From NCBI GenBank assembly GCA_034440615.1, contig JAOTOM010005153.1, positions 558,001 through 622,000 on the forward strand: a stretch of 64,000 nt of DNA. The letters run 5' to 3'. The notes beneath the pieces were generated by a model. That model worked only from the letters and a program-made list of their open reading frames with translations. It was not told the origin of the DNA and did not search any database. The translations under genes were made by a program, and so were the position numbers. The stretch is from Ashinkailepas kermadecensis. Lineage: Eukaryota; Arthropoda; Thecostraca; Neolepadidae. Of the stretch, positions 1-11,861 are shown one piece after another (position 1 is the first letter of the stretch; each line of letters opens with the position of its first letter).

Positions 1-775
<775 letters not shown>

Positions 776-1170
776 GAAAGAAAAGAAGAAGAAGTCGGAT
801 AGATAGACAAAATGCACTGGCACAATAAATGGAGATTAATGATGGTGACCGCACAGGGTTCGATCTTTGGGTACCTATATTAACGCATCATACTCATCGT
901 TTGGTGCATATTAGCATAGGGAACACGCGCTAATGTGGTTGGGTTTCCGGCCCAGATGACCGGACAAGCAGAACACTCGATTAGGGTACGACATGCAATA
1001 GGGTACGACATACCAGGAACAAAATAGAATACTGCTGTCCAAGAGCAAACTGAATCAGCTGCCCAATTTGCTTCATCACATTGGGTTGATAATTTTATTT
1101 CGGTAAACAAAAATCTGCATGAAATGATCCTTGCCAAGAAAGAGCACATAAGCCATCTATATCGGTAAGC
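776..1170. other. no gene seen
   Basis: Mixed-composition DNA. The open frames here lack domain signatures, convincing splice context or codon bias. A short direct repeat of a GGGTACGACAT-type motif lies near 984-1010. Confidence 0.5.
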
Positions 1171-1290
1171 TGCACCGCGCTGGGAGCCAATGACGACTGA
1201 AACAGCTGACTGCACCGCGCTGGGAGCCAATGACGACTGAAACAGCTGACTGCGCCGCGCTGGAGCCAATGACGACTGAAACTGCTGAGC
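1171..1290. repeat. 40-bp tandem repeat, 3 copies
   Basis: Units begin at about 1171, 1211 and 1251 and share the core GGAGCCAATGACGACTGAAA. The third copy has a G for A change in its first bases and a one-base deletion in the GGG run. Confidence 0.9.
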
Positions 1291-1776
1291 AGCTACATGG
1301 TTCTCCTGGAAATGTTCCAAGTGGCACTGAGGCGTCACTGTCTTCTCACGGCCTAATATAATAGAACCAGGTGAACAAAGAGGAAATAGGACGTTGTGCT
1401 GATTGAAAGCCATTGCCCTCTTGACATCGTGAGAACATTCCATTCCAAGGTGGTGCAACAGCCGAGACATGCATCCGGAAGTCCGAGCAAAGCGGAGCGT
1501 GGCCTCGCCCATAGTGAAGCGCATGGCCAGCAGCACAGCAGCTGGTATTCCAGTGCGGGGCGGGGTCACCCGCAGCCGGGCCAAATACGGCACCACGCAC
1601 CACCCGGATGCACAACAGTAGACGCGCTGCAGTCAAACGCCGGCGATGCCGTCGAGTACCACGCGCAACAGAGACTCAAGATGGCAGCCAGCAAGCAGTC
1701 GGATCAGGCGCTCAGAGCACCGACAATACCGCGACCACACACGTGACGTCAACGGGCGCACACCTCACCGTGCGCA
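1291..1776. other. no gene seen
   Basis: Between two tandem arrays. Open frames overlap on both strands without any recognisable domain. The last part is CpG-rich, but no promoter elements stand out. Confidence 0.45.
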
Positions 1777-1925
1777 CGGACACCGGCCACCGGCCACCGG
1801 CCGACGACCACCGGCCACCGGCCACCGGCCACCGGCCACCGGCCACCGGCCACCGGCCACCAGTCACCGGCCACAGACCACCGGCCACCGGCCACAGACC
1901 ACCGGCCACCGGCCACCGGCCGACG
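1777..1925. repeat. CACCGGC-type 7-bp minisatellite
   Basis: About twenty iterations of a 7-bp unit (CCACCGG with variants such as CCACAGA and CGACGAC) keep all reading frames open. The predicted HRPPATG-like peptides are artefacts of the repeat. Confidence 0.9.
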
Positions 1926-2149
1926 ACCAGAGCCGGCGCGCCTCGCGTGACTCTGGCCGCTGCAAGGTCACCTGCAGGGCGTGTGCATGTACTCGTACGT
2001 ACACGCGCGCGCATGACCCAGATAAGCGCGGCGGTGGCGGCCGGTGTCCGCCCGCCACCTGCCGGCTGCAGGATGTGGCGTCGCCAGCCAGTTGTCTCCT
2101 CCGGTCAGAGGTCTCCGTCAGGTCGACCCCGCTGCTGTTCGTCAGACCT

Positions 2150-2533
2150 CGGGCAGCATTCAGAGTCTGAGTCAGGACAGTCTTGGTGACCGTCGGAGCC
2201 ATGGTCAGGCCAGCCATGACTACGTCAGACCTCTGGTAACCTTTAGAGTCAGGATAGTCTTGGTGACTGTCGGAGCCATAATCAGGCCAGCCATGACTAC
2301 ATCAGACCTCTGGTAACCTTTAGAGTCAAGATAGTCTTGGTGACTGTCGGAGCCATAGTCAGGCCAGCCATGACTACGTCAGACCTCTGGTAACCTTTAG
2401 AGTCAGAATAGTCTTGGTGATTGTCGGAGCCATAGTCAGGCCAGCCATGGCTACGTTAGACCTCTGGTAACCTTCAGAGTCAGGACAGTCTTGGTGACTG
2501 TCGGAGCCATGGTCAGACCAGCCATGACTACGG
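2150..2533. repeat. 77-bp tandem repeat, 5 copies
   Basis: The anchor TCTTGGTGAC recurs at 2181, 2258, 2335, 2412 and 2489, exactly 77 bp apart. Each unit also holds GGTAACCTT and CAGCCATG(A/G)CTAC. Copies differ by a few substitutions. Confidence 0.95.
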
Positions 2534-2934
2534 GCGATTTGGCAAGGCAACTTCCTGTAGAGCAAGCCCCAGAGAGTTGAGTCCTGGTCTCAGACTACTC
2601 CTCTTAGCTAGAGTCCCACTCAGGTTAACTCATTGCTGGGGACGGCAGGCCGGCGGGTTGGATCGGGCGAGGTCCAGCCAAGGCTGTCAGTGAACAGACG
2701 TCCTTCGGCCCGTGGATCGAGAATATGTCCGGCGGACGTCAGTCGACTGAAGTCACTTCGAAACACCCGGAAACGTCCGGAAACAGGTTTCCCGGGAGCG
2801 CCAGTCCCTTGGCGCTCCGTTCGCCGTCCTGCACTGTGCCGGCACCGCACCCAGCCGATCCTCGTGAGTCGGCCCCGTAGGCTGTGCCGCAGAGCACGCA
2901 CCAAGGTTGGGCGTGGTCGGTCAGCGGCTGGCCG
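2534..2934. other. no gene seen
   Basis: GC-rich spacer between the 77-bp and 36-bp arrays. Overlapping open frames occur on both strands, with no recognisable protein family and no clear splice junctions. Confidence 0.45.
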
Positions 2935-3190
2935 GCGGAGGACAACAGGAACTGCCGGCCGGCATCAGTGGCGGAGGACAACAGGAACTGGCAGCCGGCA
3001 TCAGTGGCGGAGGACAACAGGAACTGCCGGCCGGCATCAGTGGCGGAGGACAACAGGAACTGCCGGCCGGCATCAGTGGCGGAGGATAACAGGAACTGCC
3101 GGCCGGCATCAGTGGCGGAGGACAACAGGAACTGCCGGCCGGCATCAGTGGCGGAGGATAACAGGAACTGCCGGCCGGCATCAGTGGTGG
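2935..3190. repeat. 36-bp minisatellite, 7 copies
   Basis: The unit GGAGGACAACAGGAACTGCC plus CGGCCGGCATCAGTGGC repeats with a 36-bp period. Because 36 is divisible by three, several frames on both strands stay open and give repetitive 12-residue peptides. I treat these as non-coding. The array ends right at the left boundary of the inverted-repeat element. Confidence 0.93.
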
Positions 3191-3194
3191 AATA

Positions 3195-3397
3195 CACCAG
3201 GAACATATAAATGTGTCCGCCTTTACAACTTGATGCAAATATCCTGCACTTCGTCACAGCTATATCCGGAAATGAGTAACGTCCGTACCCATGAAAAAGT
3301 ACATAGCAACATAGCATAAGTATTTCTATGCACGGAACATTTAGCAATCGCAGAACATCAGCATGGAATGTTGGTGTAACTGGTGTTCAGAATATGT
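3195..3397 (+). repeat. left 203-bp terminal inverted repeat
   Basis: Begins CACCAGGAACATATAAATGT and ends ...GTTCAGAATATGT. It matches the reverse complement of 6782-6984 at 202 of 203 positions by eye. The single difference is T versus C within ATC(C/T)TGCACT versus ATCCCGCACT. Confidence 0.93.
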
Positions 3398-3678
3398 CAT
3401 AGAGCCATCGTCTTCTCATGATCGTATGAGGAACAATGAGCACATGGCATATCCTGAATGGTTAAGCAGCCATTCAAGGACTGTTCTAGCTTGAATTGTC
3501 GGCGAAAATTCCCTCAACATTGTTCGAATACTGAACAAATAGGCGCTTCCCAAATACGACTAGCGAGACAACTATGCGCCGGTTCAATAGAAACCGTATG
3601 TAGTCACTGTTCTTCTCAGTGTATTGTGACAGCTCTTTGTGTATATTTTCGACTGGTGGGCCAGTAAGTGGCCAGTAA

Positions 3679-6600
3679 GTCAATCCCACGCCGACCTGCT
3701 GCCGACGAGGAGTAGCGACAGGTGGCACTGATTTAGACATACGTCGCCGTCAATCCCACGCCGACCTGCTGCCGACGAGGAGTAGCGACAGGTGGCACTG
3801 ATTTAGACATACGTCGCCGTCAATCCCACGCCGACCTGCTGCCGACGAGGAGTAACGACAGGTGGCACTGATTTAGACATACGTCGCCGTCAATCCCACG
3901 CCGACCTGCTGCCGACGAGGAGTAACGACAGGTGGCACTGATTTAGACATACGTCGCCGTCAATCCCACGCCGACCTGCTGCCGACGAGGAGTAGCGACA
4001 GGTGGCACTGATTTAGACATACGTCGCCGTCAATCCCACGCCGACCTGCTGCCGACGAGGAGTAGCGACAGGTGGCACTGATTTATGACATACGTCGCCG
4101 TCAATCCCACGCCGACCTGCTGCCGACGAGGAGTAACGACAGGTGGCACTGATTTAGACATACGTCGCCGTCAATCCCACGCCGACCTGCTGCCGACGAG
4201 GAGTAGCGACAGGTGGCACTGATTTAGACATACGTCGCCGTCAATCCCACGCCGACCTGCTGCCGACGAGGAGTAGCGACAGGTGGCACTGATTTAGACA
4301 TACGTCGCCGTCAATCCCACGCCGACCTGCTGCCGACGAGGAGTAGCGACAGGTGGCACTGATTTAGACATACGTCGCCGTCAATCCCACGCCGACCTGC
4401 TGCCGACGAGGAGTAGCGACAGGTGGCACTGATTTAGACATACGTCGCCGTCAATCCCACGCCGACCTGCTGCCGACGAGGAGTAGCGACAGGTGGCACT
4501 GATTTAGACATACGTCGCCGTCAATCCCACGCCGACCTGCTGCCGACGAGGAGTAGCGACAGGTGGCACTGATTTAGACATACGTCGCCGTCAATCCCAC
4601 GCCGACCTGCTGCCGACGAGGAGTAACGACAGGTGGCACTGATTTAGACATACGTCGCCGTCAATCCCACGCCGACCTGCTGCCGACGAGGAGTAACGAC
4701 AGGTGGCACTGATTTAGACATACGTCGCCGTCAATCCCACGCCGACCTGCTGCCGACGAGGAGTAGCGACAGGTGGCACTGATTTAGACATACGTCGCCG
4801 TCAATCCCACGCCGACCTGCTGCCGACGAGGAGTAACGACAGGTGGCACTGATTTAGACATACGTCGCCGTCAATCCCACGCCGACCTGCTGCCGACGAG
4901 GAGTAGCGACAGGTGGCACTGATTTAGACATACGTCGCCGTCAATCCCACGCCGACCTGCTGCCGACGAGGAGTAACGACAGGTGGCACTGATTTAGACA
5001 TACGTCGCCGTCAATCCCACGCCGACCTGCTGCCGACGAGGAGTAGCGACAGGTGGCACTGATTTAGACATACGTCGCCGTCAATCCCACGCCCGACGAG
5101 GGCGACAGGTGGCACTGATTTAGACATACGTCGCCGTCAATCCCACGCCGACCTGCTGCCGACGAGGAGTAGCGACAGGTGGCACTGATTTAGACATACG
5201 TCGCCGTCAATCCCACGCCGACCTGCTGCCGACGAGGAGTAGCGACAGGTGGCACTGATTTAGACATACGTCGCCGTCAATCCCACGCCGACCTGCTGCC
5301 GACGAGGAGTAACGACAGGTGGCACTGATTTAGACATACGTCGCCGTCAATCCCACGCCGACCTGCTGCCGACGAGGAGTAGCGACAGGTGGCACTGATT
5401 TAGACATACGTCGCCGTCAATCCCACGCCGACCTGCTGCCGACGAGGAGTAACGACAGGTGGCACTGATTTAGACATACGTCGCCGTCAATCCCACGCCG
5501 ACCTGCTGCCGACGAGGAGTAGCGACAGGTGGCACTGATTTAGACATACGTCGCCGTCAATCCCACGCCGACCTGCTGCCGACGAGGAGTAGCGACAGGT
5601 GGCACTGATTTAGACATACGTCGCCGTCAATCCCACGCCGACCTGCTGCCGACGAGGAGTAACGACAGGTGGCACTGATTTAGACATACGTCGCCGTCAA
5701 TCCCACGCCGACCTGCTGCCGACGAGGAGTAGCGACAGGTGGCACTGATTTAGACATACGTCGCCGTCAATCCCACGCCGACCTGCTGCCGACGAGGAGT
5801 AGCGACAGGTGGCACTGATTTAGACATACGTCGCCGTCAATCCCACGCCGACCTGCTGCCGACGAGGAGTAGCGACAGGTGGCACTGATTTAGACATACG
5901 TCGCCGTCAATCCCACGCCGACCTGCTGCCGACGAGGAGTAACGACAGGTGGCACTGATTTAGACATACGTCGCCGTCAATCCCACGCCGACCTGCTGCC
6001 GACGAGGAGTAGCGACAGGTGGCACTGATTTAGACATACGTCGCCGTCAATCCCACGCCGACCTGCTGCCGACGAGGAGTAGCGACAGGTGGCACTGATT
6101 TAGACATACGTCGCCGTCAATCCCACGCCGACCTGCTGCCGACGAGGAGTAGCGACAGGTGGCACTGATTTAGACATACGTCGCCGTCAATCCCACGCCG
6201 ACCTGCTGCCGACGAGGAGTAGCGACAGGTGGCACTGATTTAGACATACGTCGCCGTCAATCCCACGCCGACCTGCTGCCGACGAGGAGTAGCGACAGGT
6301 GGCACTGATTTAGACATACGTCGCCGTCAATCCCACGCCGACCTGCTGCCGACGAGGAGTAGCGACAGGTGGCACTGATTTAGACATACGTCGCCGTCAA
6401 TCCCACGCCGACCTGCTGCCGACGAGGAGTAGCGACAGGTGGCACTGATTTAGACATACGTCGCCGTCAATCCCACGCCGACCTGCTGCCGACGAGGAGT
6501 AGCGACAGGTGGCACTGATTTAGACATACGTCGCCGTCAATCCCACGCCGACCTGCTGCCGACGAGGAGTAGCGACAGGTGGCACTGATTTAATACGTCG

Positions 6601-6705
6601 CCGTAATCCCACGCCGACTTGCTGCCGAGAGGATATGTTTAGACATACGTCGCCGTCAATCCCACGCCGACCTGCTGCCGACGAGGAGTAGCGACAGGTG
6701 GCACT
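3679..6705. repeat. 70-bp satellite array, about 43 copies
   Basis: The anchor CAATCCCACG recurs every 70 bp from 3681. Copies are nearly identical; the main variable site is G or A in GAGTA(G/A)CGACAGG. One copy at about 5090 is shortened by a deletion, and the last copies near 6590-6640 are degraded. Each unit contains one CAGGTG E2-box-like hexamer. Stops in most frames rule out coding. Confidence 0.97.
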
Positions 6706-6781
6706 CGAACACACAGTTTTCGGCTGGGAGACGAGCGTCCTGCCCCGGACTACTCACCGCCTGCTTCATATATACATATAT

Positions 6782-6984
6782 ACATATTCTGAACACCAGT
6801 TACACCAACATTCCATGCTGATGTTCTGCGATTGCTAAATGTTCCGTGCATAGAAATACTTATGCTATGTTGCTATGTACTTTTTCATGGGTACGGACGT
6901 TACTCATTTCCGGATATAGCTGTGACGAAGTGCGGGATATTTGCATCAAGTTGTAAAGGCGGACACATTTATATGTTCCTGGTG
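6782..6984 (-). repeat. right 203-bp terminal inverted repeat
   Basis: Reverse complement of the left arm, as described for the parent element. The open frames in the two arms translate to the same peptide, which is how the pair first shows itself. Confidence 0.93.
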
Positions 6985-7004
6985 TATATATATATATATT
7001 ATAT

Positions 7005-7068
<64 letters not shown>
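6985..7068. repeat. (AT)n microsatellite
   Basis: Almost pure alternating TA immediately outside the right inverted repeat. It may have expanded from the target-site TA of the insertion. Confidence 0.95.
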
Positions 7069-7071
<3 letters not shown>

Positions 7072-7079
7072 TATTTCGT

Positions 7080-7254
7080 TGAATCTGACTGCGAGTTCAG
7101 CGTTGGTGATCTTCCTGCTTGTCGATTCAATTGATCGTATGATTTCCCTTGTTTCTTCGTTATGCTTGTGTAGTATATCGCCATAGTTCTTGATGATCAT
7201 GACTACAATTAACACATAGTTCACCTTTGTATTTTTTTTGACGTTTCGTCTCAA
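7080..7254 (-). pseudogene. possible Penelope-like element N-terminal fragment
   Basis: On the minus strand this encodes a run ending IRSIESTSRKITNAELAVRF then NEIC before it enters the AT microsatellite. The spacing of charged helix followed by FN..C resembles the segment that precedes the reverse transcriptase in Penelope-like proteins. It lies downstream of the RT/GIY-YIG fragment on the same strand, which would fit a tandem or pseudo-LTR arrangement typical of these elements. The similarity is weak and from family memory only. Confidence 0.3.
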
Positions 7255-7273
7255 CCTAAGACATTTTCAAGAC
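7240..7273 (-). ncRNA. possible decayed hammerhead ribozyme core
   Basis: Read on the minus strand, 7273 to 7240 gives GTCTTGAAAAT, then a small hairpin GTCTTAGGTTGAGAC, then GAAACGTC. The hairpin followed by GAAAC matches stem II plus the 3' core of hammerhead ribozymes, which are known in Penelope-like terminal repeats. The upstream core, normally CTGATGA, is changed here (CTTGAAA), so the copy would be inactive. Confidence 0.3.
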
Positions 7274-7436
7274 AATAATGTGAGGAAGGTAACTTTTAAG
7301 AAATATGCGAATTTGACTCATATTTTGGGTAACAATTCGAGTGCGTCATGCGAGTGGGCGCTGAAAGTACTGGAAATTTACATTTCCGGCATTACATACG
7401 GTCACTGGGGGGGGGGGGGGGGGAGCAGTCCCTCGT

Positions 7437-8748
7437 AGCGTTTGAGTGTTCCACGCGCGTTGATTTGCTTGTTGATTGCTGCATCGATGTGTCCGTAGGT
7501 AGGCAGTGTACACCAGACATCGATGTGTCTGGTGTACATTGCCTCTAAGGCAATAAGGCGTCGTCTGTGGTGGGTGGCTGCGAGTATCTTAGCATTCTTG
7601 ACTAGTAATTTAGACTAGTAATACTAGAGAGTGGCCCGTCGTTTTGTAGGTGCATTGTTGGTCTTCGATTGAGTGTGGTGGTTGTTTTCTCGATGTATCC
7701 ACTGTGAGGTAGGTGTGCACAGTCTCCTAAGGTGTATTTGCAGTGGTATATCAGATTTGCTTCTTTGGGTCATGTGCGGTATTATTTTTCATCAGTAGTG
7801 ATGTAGTTTGGCTGTTGTAGTATGTGCTCAGTTTGATTTTGTCTGCTGGTTTTGTGGTTTTGCATTTCTCCGATTAATGTTTTTGAGTGCCGTTTCATCT
7901 TGTCTGTATCCTGGTGTCTTTGTGTTTCCGCAGTACAAGTTGTGGGTGTCACCGCCTGTTGTGCTGGCTTGTTTTGTGCCGAGGTGTTTTGTGATGGCAA
8001 TCGATATTAGCTGGTCTGTGCGTGATATCGGATGGTTCTTGTTTGTCGGTGTTTGTTTTACTTGTGTTCGCTCGTGATACTATATGCCATGTGGAGCTGT
8101 GTTTGAGTGCACGGTGTGTGTATGATTTGATGAAACTGTCCCGGTACCGATCAGGGCAGTCACTTGTTCCATTCAGGAATTTTCCTGGGTTCATTGGCTT
8201 GCGATGGACGCTGGTAATGAAGGTGCTGTCCGTGGCGTCGATGGTTACGTCTAGGAAGCTGATCATGTTGTCTGTGGCTTCTTCGATGGTGAGGTTCAGT
8301 CCGGATATTGTCTCCAGTCGTTGTTTCAGCTGGTGTAGTGTGTTGGTGTCACGAATGTCGACCAAGATGTCGACATATCTGCAATAGGTGAATGACCTGA
8401 TCCGATCTTCGGCCAGCACTTCATTCCCCACTGAGGACATGAAGGCTTCGGCAAGGAGGAGGCCTGGTGGTGATCCTATTGCTGCACTGTCTATTTGATA
8501 GTATAGTTGACCTTGCGGGCATACAAAGGGCGTTTTTGTGTTGCACAATCATAGAAGGGCGCACATAATGTGTTCTGATATGCCTGGCGGAGCCAGGTCT
8601 TGATGGTGGTAGACATATTCGGTGATGATTTTGATCGTTCATCGATGGGAACTGTGGTTGGTGGATAACGATAGATTAGGTAACTATTGCTGTCTGCTGC
8701 ATTCTCTCTACGCTTCTCACATGTCATCACCCCTGATAGCGAATACAC
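7437..8748 (-). mobile_element. Penelope-like retroelement, 5'-truncated and frameshifted (RT plus GIY-YIG remnants)
   Basis: On the minus strand, reverse-transcriptase motifs appear in order: LYYQIDSAAIGSPPGLLLAE (the Q.DG.AMGSPL.P motif), CRYVDILVD where YVDD would be expected, then FLDVTID, TSVHRKPMNPGKFLNG, CPDRYRDSFI and YTHRA. Further downstream, in shifted frames, GYIEKTTTTLNRRPTMHLQ (about 7660-7720) and a terminal block with RRRLIALEAMY and INKQI (about 7440-7560) match the GIY-YIG endonuclease module of Penelope-like elements. The second catalytic Asp of the YVDD box is lost and at least two frameshifts separate the blocks, so this copy is dead. The 5' part before the RT is missing or unrecognisable upstream of 8748. 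A 13-bp-arm hairpin lies at about 7508-7540, and a G-run at 7407-7422 follows the element's coding end. Confidence 0.8.
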
Positions 8749-11663
8749 TCATTCTCTACCTCAAAATATCTACTTGCATCAGTATCTGACAGTATGTGCC
8801 TCCTTAAACCCGGTCGATCATTGCCAGATGCTTTGTCGACCGCGGCGTGATAGTGCTGTCACCTATGAGGCAGCACACTCGTATAAACTACTAATCAAGT
8901 AGCTGCATAGAGCCGAGTGTTGGTACAAAACGACTAGGGTGACGGGCACCAAAAACAGCACATATCTGCAGAACCAATGTACCGACCTATCGGATAGGTT
9001 CCAGAAGAAACGTCGTCGTCGATGGAAGTGATAGTGGGAAAAGTGAAAATTTCGCGAATCTTGAGGCGGGTGGGCGGGTGAAAAAAATTCGATGTTTTGA
9101 ACAAAATGGCATTTCATAATTCAACATGAAAACACACTTCGATGATGCCCGGAAATCGAAGATCTGAAACAAAATTGCAAAACGTGATCAACCTAATATA
9201 CATTTGTGTGTGTGCGTGTGTGTCTGTGTGTGTGTGTGCATGGTTGTAAATTCACTAGGCTTTTTCAGCATCAATAATGATCTAGGGCTCAGCCAGTTCG
9301 CGTGCCTCTGTTCATAGCAAATCGAACAGTTCGCCGACATCAATAGGCATCCATTGAAGGCTGCCACCAGTCCCTTTCACCAGGTGAAATCAGATACTAG
9401 AATTGGGACCGGTCACGACTGAGTGCCGACCAAGTGTGGAACAAATAGGAGGAAAACAGCGCTCTGCTGGCGATCCGGGAGCGCCGCCCCCGTCCCTGTC
9501 GTCGCCATGTGACGTCACCAACAGGTGGAGGTGCTGGATCGCTGGGAGCGCCAGTAAGACCGGCCTGTCGCTCAGGTGGTCGTCTGTCCGCCTGCTGACA
9601 CCTTGATCCGCCGGTGAGACCGACTGCCGCCAAGATGGTCACCTGTTCACCTGCTGACACCTTGCTCCATTTGGACATGCATGCTAGGATAGCTTAAAAA
9701 CAGACATTTTGCCCAGAAACGCTTAGGATTGGGACGTTTATGGTGCCTTGATACCTTAATAGATAGGTGCAATAGTTTTTAGCCGGGAAAAAATCGGAAT
9801 CTCGATCGCCTCAAATCGCATTTTTTAAAAACATGATTGGGTGCTACACACGCGTGTACAGTTGAAGTCTCCAGCCTTCGCCCCAGCTGGAAATTCCAAA
9901 CTAGGCACACTAGAGACACGAAGAAAAAGCCAGCGCATAGCTTGTCACCAGAGCTCACGATTGGCAGAATATGATCCAATGAGGTTATTGGTTGACCCGC
10001 TGAGGATCAGGTCAAAGGTCAAATTTGGACATACAATGTGATGTTTCAGTCAAAGTAAGATTTTTAACACATATATGTAGCATGTCAGGACAAATGGATA
10101 CATAGATGTTCCATTGTGTCTCGAGAGCAGCAACTAGCGCAAGGTGCTAAGCTTAGGTTCATATAGAAGGTGGCAGGTCAGCTCAAATAGGTTACCTCAA
10201 ATCTATAAATTTTCAAAATGGCCAAAGTTTGGCTGTTTTCACTTGTATAATTCGAAATAAGCTCAAAGTGGTATTCAGAGTCCAAAATTACCCTGCAATA
10301 CTCTAGGTGTAAATACCAAAAGAGGCCATGGTGGGTCATCCAAGGTCATTAACCTTGATCAGACCACTGACCTACATCCACATATCTACATAATTGTCAA
10401 ACAGTCTAACATGGCCCACCTAATCGATCATCGAGGAGTGAGCGCACCTCGCTTATCAGAGACAATGTCGTAATTTTCTGCGATCGACGGTACACCTGCT
10501 GCTAACAAAGTAATACACAGCCATACAACTGACAGCTATGATCGATATATTTTGCTATTTGTGCTGCACCATGCCCAATACACATTGTTTGATGTTAGAA
10601 ACACCGCGTCATTTTTTACTAACGTATACCAATCCCATTACAAGATCTCCGGCAGACCATGTCAGAGATCACTACAGATACAGGTAATGATAAAATACAA
10701 TGGCTGAATGATCAAATACAAATACAGGCGCATATTTGCAGTTTTCCTCTGATCATGGTTTCTCTTGGACGGGCTTCATATTAAGACTGCATCAAATCTT
10801 ACTGCAGGCGCACAGGTCTATGTGAAGCCAATGTTGCTTAGAACCGTCGCTGAAAAGTACGAATAATACATGCCAGTGTGCATGCACATGAATACCGCCA
10901 AGATACACCAAAATTGAAGCTTGCAAGCGTTTCTGCGCTTGGCTTTGCCTTTTTCCATTTAACAAATATTCTTTGAATCATCCGGTCCGACGCTCGTACT
11001 TACCACCCGATTGGACAGTATTGGTAGTTCGTCCTCAACAAAGAAGGTGCCGGGAATTCGCAAAAAAGCAAACTACCTTCACAAGAACCTCAACTCCAAA
11101 TCCGAAGTCAAAAACTTTTCTAAATAGATTCCAATCTTACCATGACCCTGGGAAAATAATTTAAATCCATAATTTCAATACTCACCTTCTAATTATGGTG
11201 ATGTCCGAGTATAGCCCAGCATAAGCAGACGAATCAGAGGAATGAACACACGTCCAGCATTACGCACGATATGCACGCTGAAAAGCACTCAGAAGGGGAT
11301 GAGAGGTGCGGTGCAGTGCACACTCAAACCGAGTAACCCCAAACTGCGTGAGTTCCAAGAGAACACTTTGCACGGAGCTGTGATCCTCAAGCAAAAGGGT
11401 CCCCGTTCCAGATGAGTCCAATGGGCTATATCTCACCATGCATCAACTGCTTTCCTCTTCACAAGCTCTCACAAATATCACGAAAGGCCTGCAGTACCCG
11501 CTGGAAAGTGCCTCCGGTCCCAAAGCCTTATACGGCAGGGTCAGTGTATGGAAAATAAGAGCATAACGCCAATGCATGCATACCTCTCGCAGATTTCGTA
11601 CGTGATTCATTTCAATCAGGGGCAGTCCACCCATTAAGGCACTTTAGACAGTGCCTCACCCAT
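8749..11663. other. no gene seen; unassigned DNA
   Basis: Nearly 3 kb without a supported gene. AT content is moderate and open frames are short. Scattered AGGTCA/TGACCT-like words occur at about 10005-10020 and 10336-10375, but they form no clear array. A (TG)n stretch is listed separately. Confidence 0.5.
9204..9239. repeat. (TG)n microsatellite
   Basis: Alternating TG with two interruptions (GCG and TCT). Confidence 0.9.
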
Positions 11664-11861
11664 GGCTGGAGATCCCGGCCGGGTCGGGAGAGGGGGTCTG
11701 GACCCCTTGGTTTGGTACCCTGGCCGGGTCGGGAGAGGGGGTCTGGACCCCTTGGTTTGGTACCCTGCTAGTGTTAATTCGTAATTTTCCGCATGCAGTC
11801 TGACGATATGTCTTGAAAGTAAGGACTTGATCCACCCCTGGCTTCGTGAGAGATCTCCAGT
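11664..11861 (+). mobile_element. GCTGGAGAT-family MITE, copy 1
   Basis: Starts GGCTGGAGATCCCGG and ends near GTGAGAGATCTCCAG, giving short terminal inverted repeats (about CTGGAGATC). The body includes GGTTTGGTACCCTGCTA and CCCCTGGCTTCG. Related copies lie at 32278, 34054 and 60762. This copy carries an internal ~50-bp direct duplication (GTCGGGAGAGGGGGTCTGGA at two places), which makes it longer than the others. Confidence 0.75.

Larger units (their letters stand above)
3195..6984. mobile_element. Satellite-bearing TIR element with TA flanks (Tc1/mariner-type or foldback, non-autonomous)
   Basis: Two 203-bp arms, 3195-3397 and 6782-6984, are reverse complements with one mismatch that I can find. 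The outer ends read CACCAGGAAC... and ...GTTCCTGGTG, and a TA dinucleotide abuts each end (3193-3194 and 6985-6986), as expected for a Tc1/mariner-type target duplication. The interior holds about 280 bp of unique DNA on the left, about 43 copies of a 70-bp satellite, and about 75 bp of unique DNA on the right. No transposase is present, so any mobility would need an enzyme supplied elsewhere. The near-identical arms imply recent activity or gene conversion. The superfamily is inferred only from the TA flank; since the right flank is an AT microsatellite, that TA could be coincidental. Confidence 0.7.

Noticed and set aside
2633..3347. Long open frames on both strands across 2.6-3.3 kb
   Set aside because: They come from the 36-bp array (divisible by three) and from the inverted-repeat arm. 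The peptides are repeats without a domain.
3679..6705. CRISPR-like array
   Set aside because: Contiguous head-to-tail 70-bp repeats without distinct spacers in a eukaryotic context; it is satellite DNA.
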